Below, one piece after another: positions 9,587-19,800 of a stretch of 62,836 bases of DNA. This stretch comes from Pseudoxanthomonas sp. Root630. GTDB lineage: Bacteria > Pseudomonadota > Gammaproteobacteria > Xanthomonadales > Xanthomonadaceae. A program made the position numbers and the translations under genes. The stretch spans positions 1 through 62,836 of the forward strand of contig NZ_LMGY01000006.1 of NCBI RefSeq assembly GCF_001427585.1, given 5' to 3'. The notes beneath the pieces were generated by a model. That model was given only the letters and a program-made list of their open reading frames with translations, did not search any database and was not told the DNA's origin. How positions within the stretch are numbered: the stretch's first letter is position 1; each line of letters begins with the position of its first letter.

Positions 9587-10024
9587 ATGCGTCTCAACAC
9601 ACTGAAGCCCGCCGATGGCGCCCGCACCGAACGCACCCGCGTCGGTCGTGGTATCGGTTCCGGCCTGGGCAAGACCGCTGGTCGTGGCCACAAGGGTTCG
9701 TTCGCGCGCTCCGGCAAGGGCAAGATCAAGGCGAAGTTCGAAGGCGGCCAGATGCCGCTGATCAAGCGTCTGCCCAAGGTCGGCTTCCGCTCCAAGCTGA
9801 AGCTGGATTGCGCCGAAGTGCTGTCGTACCAGCTCGAGAAGCTGGAAGCCGGTGAGATCGACTTCGCCGCGCTGCGCGCCGCCAAGCTGGTGCCCAGCAC
9901 CGCCAAGCGCGCCAAGATCGTCAAGAAGGGCGAACTGACCAAGAAGTTCGTGCTGAAGGGCGTGGCCGCCACGGCCGGTGCCAAGGCCGCCATCGAGGCT
10001 GCCGGCGGCAGCGTGCAGGAGTAA
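9587..10024 (+). CDS. rplO: 50S ribosomal protein L15
   Basis: The 145-residue L15 starts [20 protein letters not shown] and carries [18 protein letters not shown] and the [13 protein letters not shown] block. L15 is a late-assembly 23S binder. It is 7 bases before secY. Confidence 0.98.
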   Translation: MRLNTLKPADGARTERTRVGRGIGSGLGKTAGRGHKGSFARSGKGKIKAKFEGGQMPLIKRLPKVGFRSKLKLDCAEVLSYQLEKLEAGEIDFAALRAAKLVPSTAKRAKIVKKGELTKKFVLKGVAATAGAKAAIEAAGGSVQE

Positions 10025-10031
10025 CGGACGC

Positions 10032-11393
10032 ATGGCGCAGGGTAATGCCGCCAGTGCGCTGGCAGGCGCAGGCAAGTTCACCGAACTCCGCCAGCGCCTG
10101 CTGTTCGTGCTGGGCGCGCTGATCGTCTACCGGATCGGCTGTTTCATCCCGGTCCCGGGCGTCAATCCCGATGCCATGCTTGCGATGATGCAGGCGCAGG
10201 GCGGCGGCATCGTGGACATGTTCAACATGTTCTCCGGCGGCGCCCTGCACCGTTTCAGCATCTTCGCGCTGAACGTCATGCCCTACATTTCGGCATCGAT
10301 CGTGATGCAGCTTGGCGTGCACATCTTCCCGAGCCTGAAGGCGCTGCAGAAGGAAGGCGAATCCGGTCGCCGCAAGATCACCCAGTACTCGCGCATCGGC
10401 GCCGTGCTGCTGGCGGTCGTGCAGGGCGGCAGCATCGCCACCGCGCTGCAGAACCAGGTTGCGCCGGGTGGTATGCCGGTGGTGTACGCGCCGGGCATGG
10501 GCTTCGTGCTGACCGCCGTCGTCGCATTGACCGCAGGCACCATCTTCCTGATGTGGCTGGGCGAACAGGTGACCGAGCGCGGCATCGGCAACGGCGTCTC
10601 GCTGATCATCTTCGCCGGTATCGTGGCGGGCCTGCCGGGTGCGGTCATCCAGACCGTCGGCGCCTTCCGCGATGGCACGCTGAGCTTCATCTCGCTGCTG
10701 GTCATCGCGCTGGTGGTGCTGGGCTTCACGTTCCTGGTCGTGTTCGTCGAACGTGGACAGAGGCGCATCACGGTGAACTACGCGCGCCGCCAGGGTGGCC
10801 GCAACGCGTACATGAACCAGACGTCGTTCCTGCCGCTCAAGCTCAACATGGCTGGCGTGATCCCGCCGATCTTCGCCTCCAGCATCCTGGCTTTCCCGGC
10901 CACGCTGGCGATGTGGTCCGGCCAGGGCAGTGGCGCGGCCACGTGGCTGCAGCGCATCTCCAATGCGCTGGCCCCGGGCGAGCCGCTGCACATGATCGTG
11001 TTCGCTGCGATGATCATCGGCTTCGCGTTCTTCTACACGGCCCTGGTGTTCAACTCCCAGGAAACCGCGGAGAACCTGAAGAAGTCCGGCGCGCTCATCC
11101 CGGGTATCCGTCCGGGCAAGGCCACGGCCGACTACGTGGACGGCGTGCTGACCCGCCTGACCGCGATCGGTTCGCTGTATCTGGTGGCGGTCTGCCTGTT
11201 GCCGGAAGTGATGCGCACGCAGCTGGGGACCTCGTTCTACTTCGGCGGCACTTCGCTGCTGATCGTGGTGGTGGTGGTGATGGACTTCATCGCGCAGATC
11301 CAGGCGCACCTGATGTCGCACCAGTACGAGAGCCTGCTGAAGAAGGCCAATCTGAAGGGTGGCTCGCGGGGCGGTCTTGCCCCCCGTGGCTGA
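10032..11393 (+). CDS. secY: Protein translocase subunit SecY
   Basis: The 453-residue protein is the channel subunit of the SecYEG inner-membrane translocon. It shows the family sequences [19 protein letters not shown] (TM1), [48 protein letters not shown] and the cytoplasmic loop with [17 protein letters not shown] that contacts SecA and ribosomes. Ten membrane segments are expected. The ATG at 10032 matches homologues; an upstream extension would overlap rplO. E. coli has rpmJ right after secY; here there is none before rpsM. Confidence 0.97.
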   Translation: MAQGNAASALAGAGKFTELRQRLLFVLGALIVYRIGCFIPVPGVNPDAMLAMMQAQGGGIVDMFNMFSGGALHRFSIFALNVMPYISASIVMQLGVHIFPSLKALQKEGESGRRKITQYSRIGAVLLAVVQGGSIATALQNQVAPGGMPVVYAPGMGFVLTAVVALTAGTIFLMWLGEQVTERGIGNGVSLIIFAGIVAGLPGAVIQTVGAFRDGTLSFISLLVIALVVLGFTFLVVFVERGQRRITVNYARRQGGRNAYMNQTSFLPLKLNMAGVIPPIFASSILAFPATLAMWSGQGSGAATWLQRISNALAPGEPLHMIVFAAMIIGFAFFYTALVFNSQETAENLKKSGALIPGIRPGKATADYVDGVLTRLTAIGSLYLVAVCLLPEVMRTQLGTSFYFGGTSLLIVVVVVMDFIAQIQAHLMSHQYESLLKKANLKGGSRGGLAPRG

Positions 11394-11738
11394 GGTATAA
11401 TCGCGGGTCTTCCCGCACCAGTCCGGTCCCTCGTGGCCGGCTGACTTAGATGGGCGGCTTCCGCGGCGATCCGGCGCGGGGGTGAGAACCAGCCAGTCCC
11501 TGCGCCAGAGTAGCGCGGGCGGGGCAGGGAGAAGGGCAACCTTCTCCTCGCACCAGGCCGGTTCCGACGCCGGAGCATGGGCACACTCCCCATGCCGGGT
11601 CCAACGCCAGCCTTGCTGGCGCGGACTTCCAAGGAACCCCGGATCTTGCTACACTTTCCAGTTCACTCCGCCTGTCTGCGCGAATCCCGCCCGGGATGAC
11701 CGTACACGGGCCAATACTCACAGTTGGAGAACCGCGTC
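11394..11738 (+). promoter_or_regulatory. Structured leader and promoter region before rpsM
   Basis: These 345 bases contain no gene. TATAAT at 11396-11401 directly follows the secY stop, is followed by GC-rich CGCGGG, and lacks a good -35. Further on are hairpins at 11529-11546 (GAGAAGG/CCTTCTC with a GCAA loop) and 11605-11621 (CGCCAGC/GCTGGCG). An extended -10 follows, TG-C-TACACT at 11647-11655. Transcripts from the first promoter would carry a leader of roughly 330 bases. The rpmJ gene expected here in enterobacteria is absent. Confidence 0.6.
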
Positions 11739-12095
11739 ATGGCGCGTATTGCAGGTGTCAACCTGCCTGCCCAGAAGCATGTCTGGGTCGGTTTGCAAAG
11801 CATCTACGGCATTGGCCGTACCCGTTCCAAGAAGGTCTGCGAAGCCGCTGGCGTCGTCTCGACCACCAAGATCCGCGATCTGTCGGAGCCGGAAGTCGAG
11901 CGCCTGCGCGCCGAAGTCGGCAAGTACGTGGTCGAAGGCGACCTGCGCCGTGAAGTCGGCATCGCCATCAAGCGCCTGATGGACCTGGGCTGCTACCGCG
12001 GCCTGCGTCACCGTCGCGGCCTGCCGCTGCGTGGTCAGCGCACCCGTACCAACGCCCGCACCCGCAAGGGTCCGCGCAAAGCCATCAAGAAGTAA
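11739..12095 (+). CDS. rpsM: 30S ribosomal protein S13
   Basis: The 118-residue S13 equals the E. coli length and contains [17 protein letters not shown], the helix-two-turn-helix region and the basic tail [18 protein letters not shown]13 forms bridges B1a and B1b. The ATG at 11739 follows GGAGA at 11726-11730; a start 15 bases earlier adds residues absent from the family. First gene of the alpha cluster. Confidence 0.97.
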   Translation: MARIAGVNLPAQKHVWVGLQSIYGIGRTRSKKVCEAAGVVSTTKIRDLSEPEVERLRAEVGKYVVEGDLRREVGIAIKRLMDLGCYRGLRHRRGLPLRGQRTRTNARTRKGPRKAIKK

Positions 12096-12107
12096 GGGGC
12101 GACCATC

Positions 12108-12500
12108 ATGGCCAAGCCAGCTGCTGCCAAAGTCAAGAAGAAGATCAAGCGCGTCATCACCGATGGCGTCGCCCACGTCCACGCTTCTTTCAACAACACC
12201 ATCGTCACCATCACCGACCGCCAGGGCAATGCGCTTTCCTGGGCGACCTCGGGCGGTGCCGGTTTCCGCGGTTCCCGCAAGTCCACGCCGTTCGCGGCCC
12301 AGGTCGCCGCCGAAAAGGCCGGCCGTGCCGCACTGGACTACGGCGTGAAGTCGCTGGAAGTCCGTATCAAAGGCCCGGGTCCGGGTCGTGAGTCGGCCGT
12401 GCGTTCGTTGAACAACGTGGGCTACAAGATCACCAACATCATCGACGTGACGCCGATCCCGCACAACGGGTGCCGTCCGCCGAAAAAGCGTCGCGTCTAA
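12108..12500 (+). CDS. rpsK: 30S ribosomal protein S11
   Basis: The 130-residue S11 has [20 protein letters not shown], the AAQVAAEKA block and the end [15 protein letters not shown]. It is in the 30S platform near the E site and binds S18 and S6. The Asn in the PHNG motif is the site modified to isoaspartate in E. coli. Confidence 0.98.
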   Translation: MAKPAAAKVKKKIKRVITDGVAHVHASFNNTIVTITDRQGNALSWATSGGAGFRGSRKSTPFAAQVAAEKAGRAALDYGVKSLEVRIKGPGPGRESAVRSLNNVGYKITNIIDVTPIPHNGCRPPKKRRV

Positions 12501-12514
12501 GGGGGCGATAAGAA

Positions 12515-13144
12515 ATGGCTCGTTATATCGGTCCTACCTGTAAGCTCGCGCGCCGTGAAGGCGCCGACCTGTCGCTCAAGAGCCCGGCCCGTGCGCTGGA
12601 CTCCAAGTGCAAGCTGGAGCAGAAGCCCGGCCAGCACGGCGCCACCGCCCGCAAGGGCAAGCTGTCCGACTACGCCACCCAGCTGCGTGAAAAGCAGAAG
12701 GTCAAGCGTATCTACGGCCTGCTGGAGCGCCAGTTCCGCAACTACTACAAGAAGGCCTCGACCAAGAAGGGCAACACCGGCGAGAACCTGCTGCAGCTGC
12801 TGGAAACCCGCCTGGACAACGTCATCTACCGCATGGGCTTCGCCGTGACCCGTCCGGCCGCCCGCCAGCTGGTCTCGCACCGTGGCGTGCTGGTCAACGG
12901 CAAGCCGGTCAACCTGCCTTCGTACCAGATCAAGGCCGGTGACGCGATCGCGCTGTCGGAGAAGGCCCAGAAGCAGCTCCGCGTCCAGGAGTCGCTGACG
13001 GTCGCCGAGCAGCTCGACCTGAACCCGTCGTGGGTCGAAGTCGATGCGAAGAAGTTCAGCGGCGTGTTCAAGGCGGTTCCGGCGCGTTCGGACCTGCCTG
13101 CCGACATCAACGAAGCGCTGATCGTCGAGTTGTACTCGAAGTAA
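12515..13144 (+). CDS. rpsD: 30S ribosomal protein S4
   Basis: The 209-residue S4 has the N-terminal [19 protein letters not shown], the [16 protein letters not shown] block and the S4 RNA-binding domain ([20 protein letters not shown], then [12 protein letters not shown]). S4 nucleates 30S assembly and in E. coli represses the alpha operon by binding its leader. The structured leader before rpsM is a natural place to look for such control here. Confidence 0.98.
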   Translation: MARYIGPTCKLARREGADLSLKSPARALDSKCKLEQKPGQHGATARKGKLSDYATQLREKQKVKRIYGLLERQFRNYYKKASTKKGNTGENLLQLLETRLDNVIYRMGFAVTRPAARQLVSHRGVLVNGKPVNLPSYQIKAGDAIALSEKAQKQLRVQESLTVAEQLDLNPSWVEVDAKKFSGVFKAVPARSDLPADINEALIVELYSK

Positions 13145-13156
13145 TTCATTCACGCA

Positions 13157-13174
13157 CCCCCGGGCGACCGGGGG
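13157..13174 (+). other. GNRA-capped GC hairpin between rpsD and rpoA
   Basis: CCCCCGG, loop GCGA and CCGGGGG form a 7-bp all-GC stem, 12 bases after the rpsD stop and about 20 before the rpoA start. It has the same GCGA loop as the hairpin between rplR and rpsE. No T run follows. Confidence 0.6.
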
Positions 13175-13194
13175 ACCGCAGGAGACAAAGCAAC

Positions 13195-14193
13195 ATGACG
13201 GGTATTACTCAGCAAGTGCTGCGCCCCCGCGGCCCGCAGATCGAGCGCCTGACCGGCAACCGTGCGAAGGTGGTCATCGAACCGCTGGAGCGGGGTTACG
13301 GCCATACGCTCGGCAATGCGTTGCGCCGCGTGCTGCTGTCGTCGATCCCCGGCTTCGCGATCACCGAAGTCGAGATCGATGGCGTGCTGCACGAATACAG
13401 CACCATCGAAGGCATGCAGGAAGACGTGCTGGAAGTGCTGTTGAACCTGAAGGATGTGGCCATCCGCATCCACTCCGGCGATTCGTCCACCCTGAGCCTG
13501 GCCAAGCAGGGCCCGGGCGTGGTGACCGCCGGCGACATCAAGACCGACCACAACGTCGAGATCCTGAATCCGGAACTGGTCATCTGCAACCTGACCAAGG
13601 ACACGGCGCTGAACATGCGCCTGAAGATCGAGCGCGGTTTCGGCTACCAGCCGGCCGCCGCCCGTCGCCGTCCGGACGAAGAAACCCGTGCGATCGGCCG
13701 TCTGGTGCTGGACGCCTCGTTCTCGCCGGTCCGTCGCGTCGCGTACGCGGTGGAAGCCGCGCGCGTCGAGCAGCGCACCGACCTGGACAAGCTGGTCCTG
13801 GACATCGAGACCAACGGCACGATCGACGCCGAGGAAGCCGTGCGCACCGCCGCCGACATCCTCAGCGACCAGCTGTCGGTGTTCGGTGACTTCACGCACC
13901 GCGACCGCGGCGCGCCGAAGCAGGCTGCCAGCGGCGTGGATCCGGTGCTGCTGCGCCCGATCGACGATCTGGAGCTGACGGTGCGTTCGGCCAACTGCCT
14001 GAAGGCCGAGAGCATCTACTACATCGGCGACCTGATCCAGAAGACGGAAGTCGAACTGCTCAAGACCCCGAACCTCGGCAAGAAGTCGCTGACCGAGATC
14101 AAGGAAGTCCTGGCGCAGCGCGGCCTGTCCCTGGGCATGAAGCTGGAGAACTGGCCGCCGGCCGGTGTCGCCCAGCACGGCATGCTCGGCTGA
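13195..14193 (+). CDS. rpoA: DNA-directed RNA polymerase subunit alpha
   Basis: The 332-residue alpha subunit has the assembly domain ([20 protein letters not shown] near residues 27-46) and, after a linker, the C-terminal domain ([20 protein letters not shown] and [14 protein letters not shown]) that binds UP elements and activators. The ATG at 13195 has GCAGGAG at 13178-13184. Its place between rpsD and rplQ is universal in proteobacteria. Confidence 0.98.
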   Translation: MTGITQQVLRPRGPQIERLTGNRAKVVIEPLERGYGHTLGNALRRVLLSSIPGFAITEVEIDGVLHEYSTIEGMQEDVLEVLLNLKDVAIRIHSGDSSTLSLAKQGPGVVTAGDIKTDHNVEILNPELVICNLTKDTALNMRLKIERGFGYQPAAARRRPDEETRAIGRLVLDASFSPVRRVAYAVEAARVEQRTDLDKLVLDIETNGTIDAEEAVRTAADILSDQLSVFGDFTHRDRGAPKQAASGVDPVLLRPIDDLELTVRSANCLKAESIYYIGDLIQKTEVELLKTPNLGKKSLTEIKEVLAQRGLSLGMKLENWPPAGVAQHGMLG

Positions 14194-14203
14194 TGAAGTA
14201 CCC

Positions 14204-14233
14204 GGAAGCTCCCGCGCTCGCGCGGGAGCTTCC
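14204..14233 (+). terminator. 13-bp hairpin between rpoA and rplQ
   Basis: GGAAGCTCCCGCG (14204-14216), loop CTCG and CGCGGGAGCTTCC form a perfect 13-bp stem 10 bases after the rpoA stop. It is followed by TTGC, not a T run. It may partly terminate or stabilise the rpoA mRNA ahead of rplQ, whose start is 144 bases further on. Confidence 0.6.
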
Positions 14234-14377
14234 TTGCAACACCTCCGTCGACGGACCTGAAGGCCCGCGACGTCCCGGTCAAGGATGGCCGGTCCGGACC
14301 AACCGCAGTCCACTGTTCCAACGCCTGGATGGCGACAGCGAAGTCCAACGACCCATTCTTCTTTAGGAATCCAACCC

Positions 14378-14752
14378 ATGCGCCACCAGAAAGCCGGCCG
14401 CAAGTTCAGCCGCACCAGCGCCCATCGCGAAGCGATGTTCCGCAACATGGCCGCCTCGCTCATCAAGCACGGCCTGATCAAGACCACCCTGCCGAAGGCC
14501 AAGGAACTGCGCCGCGTCGCGGAACCGCTGATCACCCTCGGCAAGATCGACGGCGTCGCCAACCGCCGCCTGGCGTTCGCCCGCCTGCGCGACAAGGAAG
14601 CCGTCGGCACCCTGTTCACCACCCTCGGCCCGCGCTACCAGTCGCGTCCGGGTGGCTACCTGCGCATCCTGAAGTGCGGTTTCCGCGCCGGCGACAACGC
14701 TCCGATGGCGTACGTCGAGCTGGTCGACCGTCCGGAAGCGGCGACCGAGTAA
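14378..14752 (+). CDS. rplQ: 50S ribosomal protein L17
   Basis: The 124-residue L17 starts [20 protein letters not shown] and contains [18 protein letters not shown] and [20 protein letters not shown]. The ATG at 14378 has TAGGAA at 14364-14369. An open extension reads back into the gap but has no family match. It is the last gene of the ribosomal cluster and is followed by a classic terminator. Confidence 0.98.
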   Translation: MRHQKAGRKFSRTSAHREAMFRNMAASLIKHGLIKTTLPKAKELRRVAEPLITLGKIDGVANRRLAFARLRDKEAVGTLFTTLGPRYQSRPGGYLRILKCGFRAGDNAPMAYVELVDRPEAATE

Positions 14753-14777
14753 GGTCCGCATCCAGTGTCACGCGAAG

Positions 14778-14800
14778 ACCCCGGCCCTGCCGGGGTTTTT
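14778..14800 (+). terminator. Intrinsic terminator of the ribosomal cluster
   Basis: ACCCCGGC, loop CCT and GCCGGGGT, followed by TTTT, 26 bases after the rplQ stop. A textbook rho-independent terminator. Confidence 0.88.
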
Positions 14801-14843
14801 GCTTTCGAGGGGCCTCATCCGCCACTGCGGCGTGCCGTCGCAG

Positions 14844-14873
14844 GTGACGCGGATACGCCCGCATGTGGATAAT
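14844..14873 (+). promoter_or_regulatory. Possible dsbB promoter
   Basis: GTGACG (14844-14849) and GATAAT (14868-14873) are 18 bases apart and end 27 bases before the dsbB ATG. It is the best sigma70-like match between the ribosomal terminator and dsbB. Confidence 0.4.
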
Positions 14874-14900
14874 GCGGCAACCCCCATCCGACCGGTGACG

Positions 14901-15416
14901 ATGAATCCTCTCCGCTGGAGTTTTCGTGCGCAGTGCTTCCTGGGTTTCGCGACGTGCGCGGGCCTGCTCGGGTATGCGCTGTATGTGCAGTTCGTGCAGC
15001 ACTTGGAACCCTGTCCGTTCTGCATTTTCCAGCGGCTGGCCTTTGCGGCGACGGGCGTGATGTTCCTGCTCGGCGCGCTGCACGGACCGCGTCGCTCCGG
15101 TGGCCAGCGGGTCTATGGCGTGCTCGCCTTCCTCGCCGCGGCCACGGGTATCGGCATCGCGGGGCGGCATGTCTGGGTGCAGGTGTTCCCGCCTCTGATT
15201 CCGAGTTGCGGCCCGGGCTGGGACTACATGATCGAGACGAACACGTGGCTGGGCGTCGTGCAGAAGGTGCTGTCCGCGAAGGGCGACTGCAGCACCGTCG
15301 ATTGGAGTTTCCTCGGTCTGACCATGCCGATGTGGAGTCTGGTGTGGTTCGTGCTGCTCGCGATCTGGGCCCTGAGGATCGGTTTCCGCGCCCGCAAGAC
15401 CTCGACCTTCCGCTGA
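14901..15416 (+). CDS. dsbB: Disulfide bond formation protein B
   Basis: The 171-residue inner-membrane quinone reductase reoxidises DsbA in the periplasm. It has four hydrophobic segments and both redox pairs: Cys38-Cys41 in CPFC after TM1, and Cys103 with Cys130 in the second periplasmic loop. The frame is open upstream, but the ATG at 14901 gives the family N terminus MNPLRWSFRAQ. No dsbA is nearby. Confidence 0.93.
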   Translation: MNPLRWSFRAQCFLGFATCAGLLGYALYVQFVQHLEPCPFCIFQRLAFAATGVMFLLGALHGPRRSGGQRVYGVLAFLAAATGIGIAGRHVWVQVFPPLIPSCGPGWDYMIETNTWLGVVQKVLSAKGDCSTVDWSFLGLTMPMWSLVWFVLLAIWALRIGFRARKTSTFR

Positions 15417-15468
15417 TTTGACGCGGCGCACCAGTCTGTCAGGATGGTGGGCCGCAAGGAGTCCCGCC

Positions 15469-16863
15469 ATGAACCCCACCGACCGCCCCCTGCGCGCCGT
15501 CAGCCTGCCGCCGAACTGGGCGCCCGACAGTTGGCGCGCGCGTCCGGCGATGCAGATGCCGACCTATCCGGATGCCGGGGCGCTGGAGGCCGCGCTGGGC
15601 GAACTGCGCCAGTTGCCCCCGCTGGTGACCTCGTGGGAGATCTTCTCGCTGAAGAAGCAACTGGCCGAAGCGCAGGAAGGCAAGCGCTTCCTGTTGCAGG
15701 GCGGCGATTGCGCGGAGAACTTCTCCGATTGCGAGTCCGGCCTCATCTCCAACCGGCTCAAGGTACTGCTGCAGATGAGCCTGGTGCTGGTGCATGGCCT
15801 GCGCCTGCCGGTGGTGCGCGTCGGGCGCTTCGCGGGGCAGTACGCGAAGCCGCGTTCGGCCGACATGGAAACGCGGGACGGCGTGGCGCTGCCGAGCTAC
15901 CGCGGCGACGTGGTCAATGCGCCGGCGTTCACGGCCGAGGCGCGCGTGCCCGATCCCCGTCGCATGATCAAGGCGCACGCCCGCTCGGCGATGACGATGA
16001 ACTTCGTCCGTGCGCTGATCGATGGCGGTTTCGCCGACCTGCACCACCCCGAGTACTGGAATCTCAGCTGGGTGGGCTGTTCGCCGCTGGCTGACGAGTA
16101 CCAGCAGATGGTGACCTCGATCGGTGATGCGGTGAAGTTCATGGAGACCCTGTCGGGCTCCGAGGTGCACAACCTCAATCGGATTGATTTCTACACGTCG
16201 CACGAGGCGTTGCTGCTGCCGTACGAAGAAGCCCTGACGCGCGAAGTCCCGCGGCAGTGGGGCTGGTTCAACCTCAGCACGCACTACCCGTGGATCGGCA
16301 TGCGGACGGCGGCGGTGGATGGCGCGCACGTGGAGTACCTGCGCGGCGTGCGCAATCCGATCGCGATCAAGGTGGGGCCGTCGGTCACGCCGGACCAACT
16401 GCTGCGCCTGATCGATGTGTTGAACCCGGAAGACGAAGCGGGCCGCCTGACCTTCATCCACCGGATGGGTGCGGCGCAGATCGCGGACAAGTTGCCGCCG
16501 CTGCTGGATGCGGTCCGGCGCGACGGCCGTCGCGTGCTCTGGGTCTGCGATCCGATGCACGGCAATACGGAAAGCACGAGTAATGGCTTCAAGACGCGGC
16601 GGTTCGACAACGTGCGCAGCGAAGTCGAGCAGTCCTTCGACCTGCATGCCGCAGCGGGCACGCGACTCGGCGGCGTCCACCTGGAACTGACGGGCGAGGA
16701 TGTCACCGAGTGCACCGGGGGTGCGCGCGAACTGACCGATGCGGATCTGGAGCGCGCTTACCGCTCGACGGTCGACCCGCGCCTCAACTACGAGCAGTCG
16801 CTGGAAATCGCGATGTCCATCGTGCGCAAGCAGAACCAGGTGGCCGCACCCGCGGCGCGCTGA
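15469..16863 (+). CDS. 3-deoxy-7-phosphoheptulonate synthase, class II
   Basis: The 464-residue enzyme catalyses the first shikimate-pathway step, from phosphoenolpyruvate and erythrose 4-phosphate. It is the plant-like class II form: FLLQGGDCAENF, RVGRFAGQYAKPRS, LNRIDFYTSHEALLL, HRMGAAQIADKLPPL, WVCDPMHGNT and GGVHLELTGEDVTECTGG, with the metal-binding Cys, His, Glu and Asp retained. The ATG at 15469 has AAGGA at 15456-15460. Class II is the usual form in xanthomonads. It converges on the next gene with only 9 bases between stops. Confidence 0.93.
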   Translation: MNPTDRPLRAVSLPPNWAPDSWRARPAMQMPTYPDAGALEAALGELRQLPPLVTSWEIFSLKKQLAEAQEGKRFLLQGGDCAENFSDCESGLISNRLKVLLQMSLVLVHGLRLPVVRVGRFAGQYAKPRSADMETRDGVALPSYRGDVVNAPAFTAEARVPDPRRMIKAHARSAMTMNFVRALIDGGFADLHHPEYWNLSWVGCSPLADEYQQMVTSIGDAVKFMETLSGSEVHNLNRIDFYTSHEALLLPYEEALTREVPRQWGWFNLSTHYPWIGMRTAAVDGAHVEYLRGVRNPIAIKVGPSVTPDQLLRLIDVLNPEDEAGRLTFIHRMGAAQIADKLPPLLDAVRRDGRRVLWVCDPMHGNTESTSNGFKTRRFDNVRSEVEQSFDLHAAAGTRLGGVHLELTGEDVTECTGGARELTDADLERAYRSTVDPRLNYEQSLEIAMSIVRKQNQVAAPAAR

Positions 16864-16872
16864 GCCGTCCCG

Positions 16873-19800
16873 CTACGCGCCGTGCGTCTGCACGGCGTGA
16901 GGCACGGGCGGTATGGTCCAGGTCTTCGCGCGCGCGTACATGCGTGCGAATTCGGCCGCCGGCACCGGCGTGCTGAAGTAATTGCCCTGTAGTTCGTCGC
17001 ATCCGTTCGCGGCCAGCCATGCGGCCTGCGCCGGTGTTTCCACGCCTTCGGCGATGGTGCGGCACTGCAGCTGGGCCGCCAGGCCGATGATGGCGCGGGT
17101 GATCGCGGCCTGGTTCGGCTCCGACACGTCGCGGACGAAGGACTGGTCGATCTTCAACACGTTGAAACCGTAGTTGCCGAGGTAGCTCAGGCTGGAGAAG
17201 CCTGTGCCGAAGTCGTCGATCGCGATGCGGACGCCCAGTGCCTTCAGCGCGCGCAGCGTGCGGTCGGTGCGCTGTACGTCGCGCATCAGGGTGGTTTCGG
17301 TGACTTCCAGTTCGAGGAACTCGGCTGGCAATCCGCTGTCTTCCAGGGCGCCGGTGACGGTGTCCACGAGGTCGTCCGTGTCGAAGTTGGCGGCGGCGAT
17401 GTTGACCGACACGCGGATCGGCGGCAGTCCGGCCTGTTGCCAGATGCGGTTCTGCCGGCAGGCCGCCCGGATCGCCCACTGGTCGATGTCGACGATGAGG
17501 TTGGTTTCCTCCGCGATCGGCAGGAACTCGCCCGGCATGACCAGACGGTCGCCCCGTTGCCAGCGTGCGAGGCCTTCGACGCCGACGATGCGGCCGGTGA
17601 GGCAGTCGATCTGGGGCTGGTAATGCAGGAACAGATCGCCATTGCGCAGGCTCCGGCGCAAGCTGTTCTCCAGCTCGATGCGTGCGTCGACGCTGGTGGC
17701 GAGTTCGCGTGTGTAGAAACGCGTGGCGTTGCGGCCATTGCGCTTGGCCAGGTACATCGCCGCATCCGCGCGCATCATCAGCGTGGCGGCGTCGTAGCCG
17801 TCTTCCGGAAACAGGCTGATGCCGATGCTGAAGGCCTGGTGGAGTTCGTGCGAGGCGACCGGGTAGGGCGTGCCGCTGAGCGACAGCAGGCGATCGGCCA
17901 CCTGCAATACGCTCTCCCGCATCACCACGTTCGGCAACAGCACCACGAACTCGTCGCCGCCCGTGCGATAGATCGTGCCGAGGTTGCCGATGTTGCGCTG
18001 GATGCGTCGCGCCACCTGTTGCAGGAGCTCGTCGCCGGTATGGTGGCCGAGCGCGTCGTTGACGTGCTTGAACAGGTCCAGGTCCAGGAACAGCACCGCG
18101 ATGCCATTGCCATGGTTGGTGGCGTGGGTGATCGCCTGGCCCAGTCGTTCGTTGAGCTGCAGGCGGTTCGGCAAGCCGGTCAACGCGTCGTGATGCGCCA
18201 GGTAGGTCATGCGCGAGCTCAGTGCGCGCGGCTCAGTGATGTCGCGCAACACCATGACGCTGCCGACCAGGCGCTCATCGCGATCGTGGATGGACGACAG
18301 CGAGCGCTCGACCAGGATCCGCGATCCGTCATGGCGCACGAGCTGCAGGTCTCCCGCTTGCGCGAGCGGATGCGCGGTCGCCTCCGCGTCGTCGGGCGCT
18401 TCCACGCGCACGAGCGGGACGATGCGGTCCAGCGGCTGGCCCAACGCCTGTTCCAGCCCCCAACCGCTCAGCGCTTCGGCGGTGGGATTCAAGTAGGTGA
18501 CGCGGCTTTCCACGTCCACGGTGATCACGGCCTCGCTGATCGAGGTCAGCGTCACTTCCGCCAGTTCGTTCGCGTTGTGCAGCGCGTTCTCCAGGCGGGC
18601 TTTCTCGGTGATGTCGATCGCCATCACGAAGAAGCCGCACACCGCGCCTTCTTCGTCGACGTCCGGCGTATAGAAACTGTGCAGTCGGCGCACGCCGTCC
18701 ACCATGCTGAAGCTGCTTTCGAAATCGCCATCACGCCCGGCGAGCGCGGCTTCGATGTGCGGCAGGCGGCGCGTGTAGGCTTCTTCGCCGAACAGGTCGC
18801 GCATGTGCGCGCCGACGCGCAGCGGCGCATGCCAACGGATTTGCTCGGCGCAAGCCCGGTTGTTGAACACGAGCCTGTGCTTCGCGTCGAATTGCGCGAT
18901 CAGCGCGGGCAGGCGCTCGGTGACGCGCTTGAGGTGATCGCGCGCCATCGCCAGTTCGCGATGGGCCTGGCGCTGTTCGCTGACGTCGTTCCCCATCAGG
19001 TACCAACCCGCGATGCGCTGGTTGCGCTCCACGTCGGGCACCAGGTAGAGGTGCACCGGGCGCGCGGGCTTTCCGATCTCCGCATCCCAGGCAACCCAGT
19101 GCTCGGCCGTGCAGTCGCGCATCGCGCGCTTGAGCGAGGCGAGGAATTCCGGATCGTCCGCATGCACGTCGTCCACGTGGCGGTCGCTCCAGCCTTCGCG
19201 GGCGCCCGACCACGTGCGGCTGGCACGGTTCGCGAACCCATACCGCCCCTCGGCATCGACGTAGGCGATCAGGGCGGGCAGGTGGTCGGCAACGGCATCC
19301 AGCAGGGCGCGGCTGCGACGTTCCGTGCGCGCCAGGCTGCGCAGCAGCAGGAACAGCAGTACGCCAAGGACGATGCCGCACAGCGAAAGCAGCAGGATCG
19401 GCAGCTGTCCGGGCAGGGCCTCGCGGATCGGCGGGGAATGCAGCACCAGTTGCCATTGGCTGCCCAGCAGGCGCAGGTCGCGCTGCGACGTGAAGGCAGG
19501 CTTCCAGCCTTCGCCATGGCGATCGCGCAGCGCGCGGGTCTGGTAGACCGGTTCGCCACCATGGTCGCGGGCGAGCAACAGCAGGTCGAACTCGCCTCCA
19601 TCGGTGCGGCCGATGGCGTCGTCCATCACTTGCTGCCAACCGAAGCCAGCCGTCGCGAAGCCGCGCAGCAGCGCGCGCCGCGCCTCCATGCTTTCGCGTG
19701 CAGCCACGGAGTCGGCATACACGGGCGCATACAGGAGGAAGCCGGGCAGGCCGGTACTGCCGCGGGAGGCGTCGCCGAGCGCCACCAGCGGCGCGGCCGC

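Noticed and set aside
11394..11738. rpmJ (L36) between secY and rpsM
   Set aside because: No frame with the L36 start MKVRASVK or its Cys/His zinc pattern was found on either strand of the gap.
16864..16872. Terminator between DAHP synthase and the GGDEF-EAL gene
   Set aside because: Only 9 bases separate the stops and no stem-loop with a T run is seen there.
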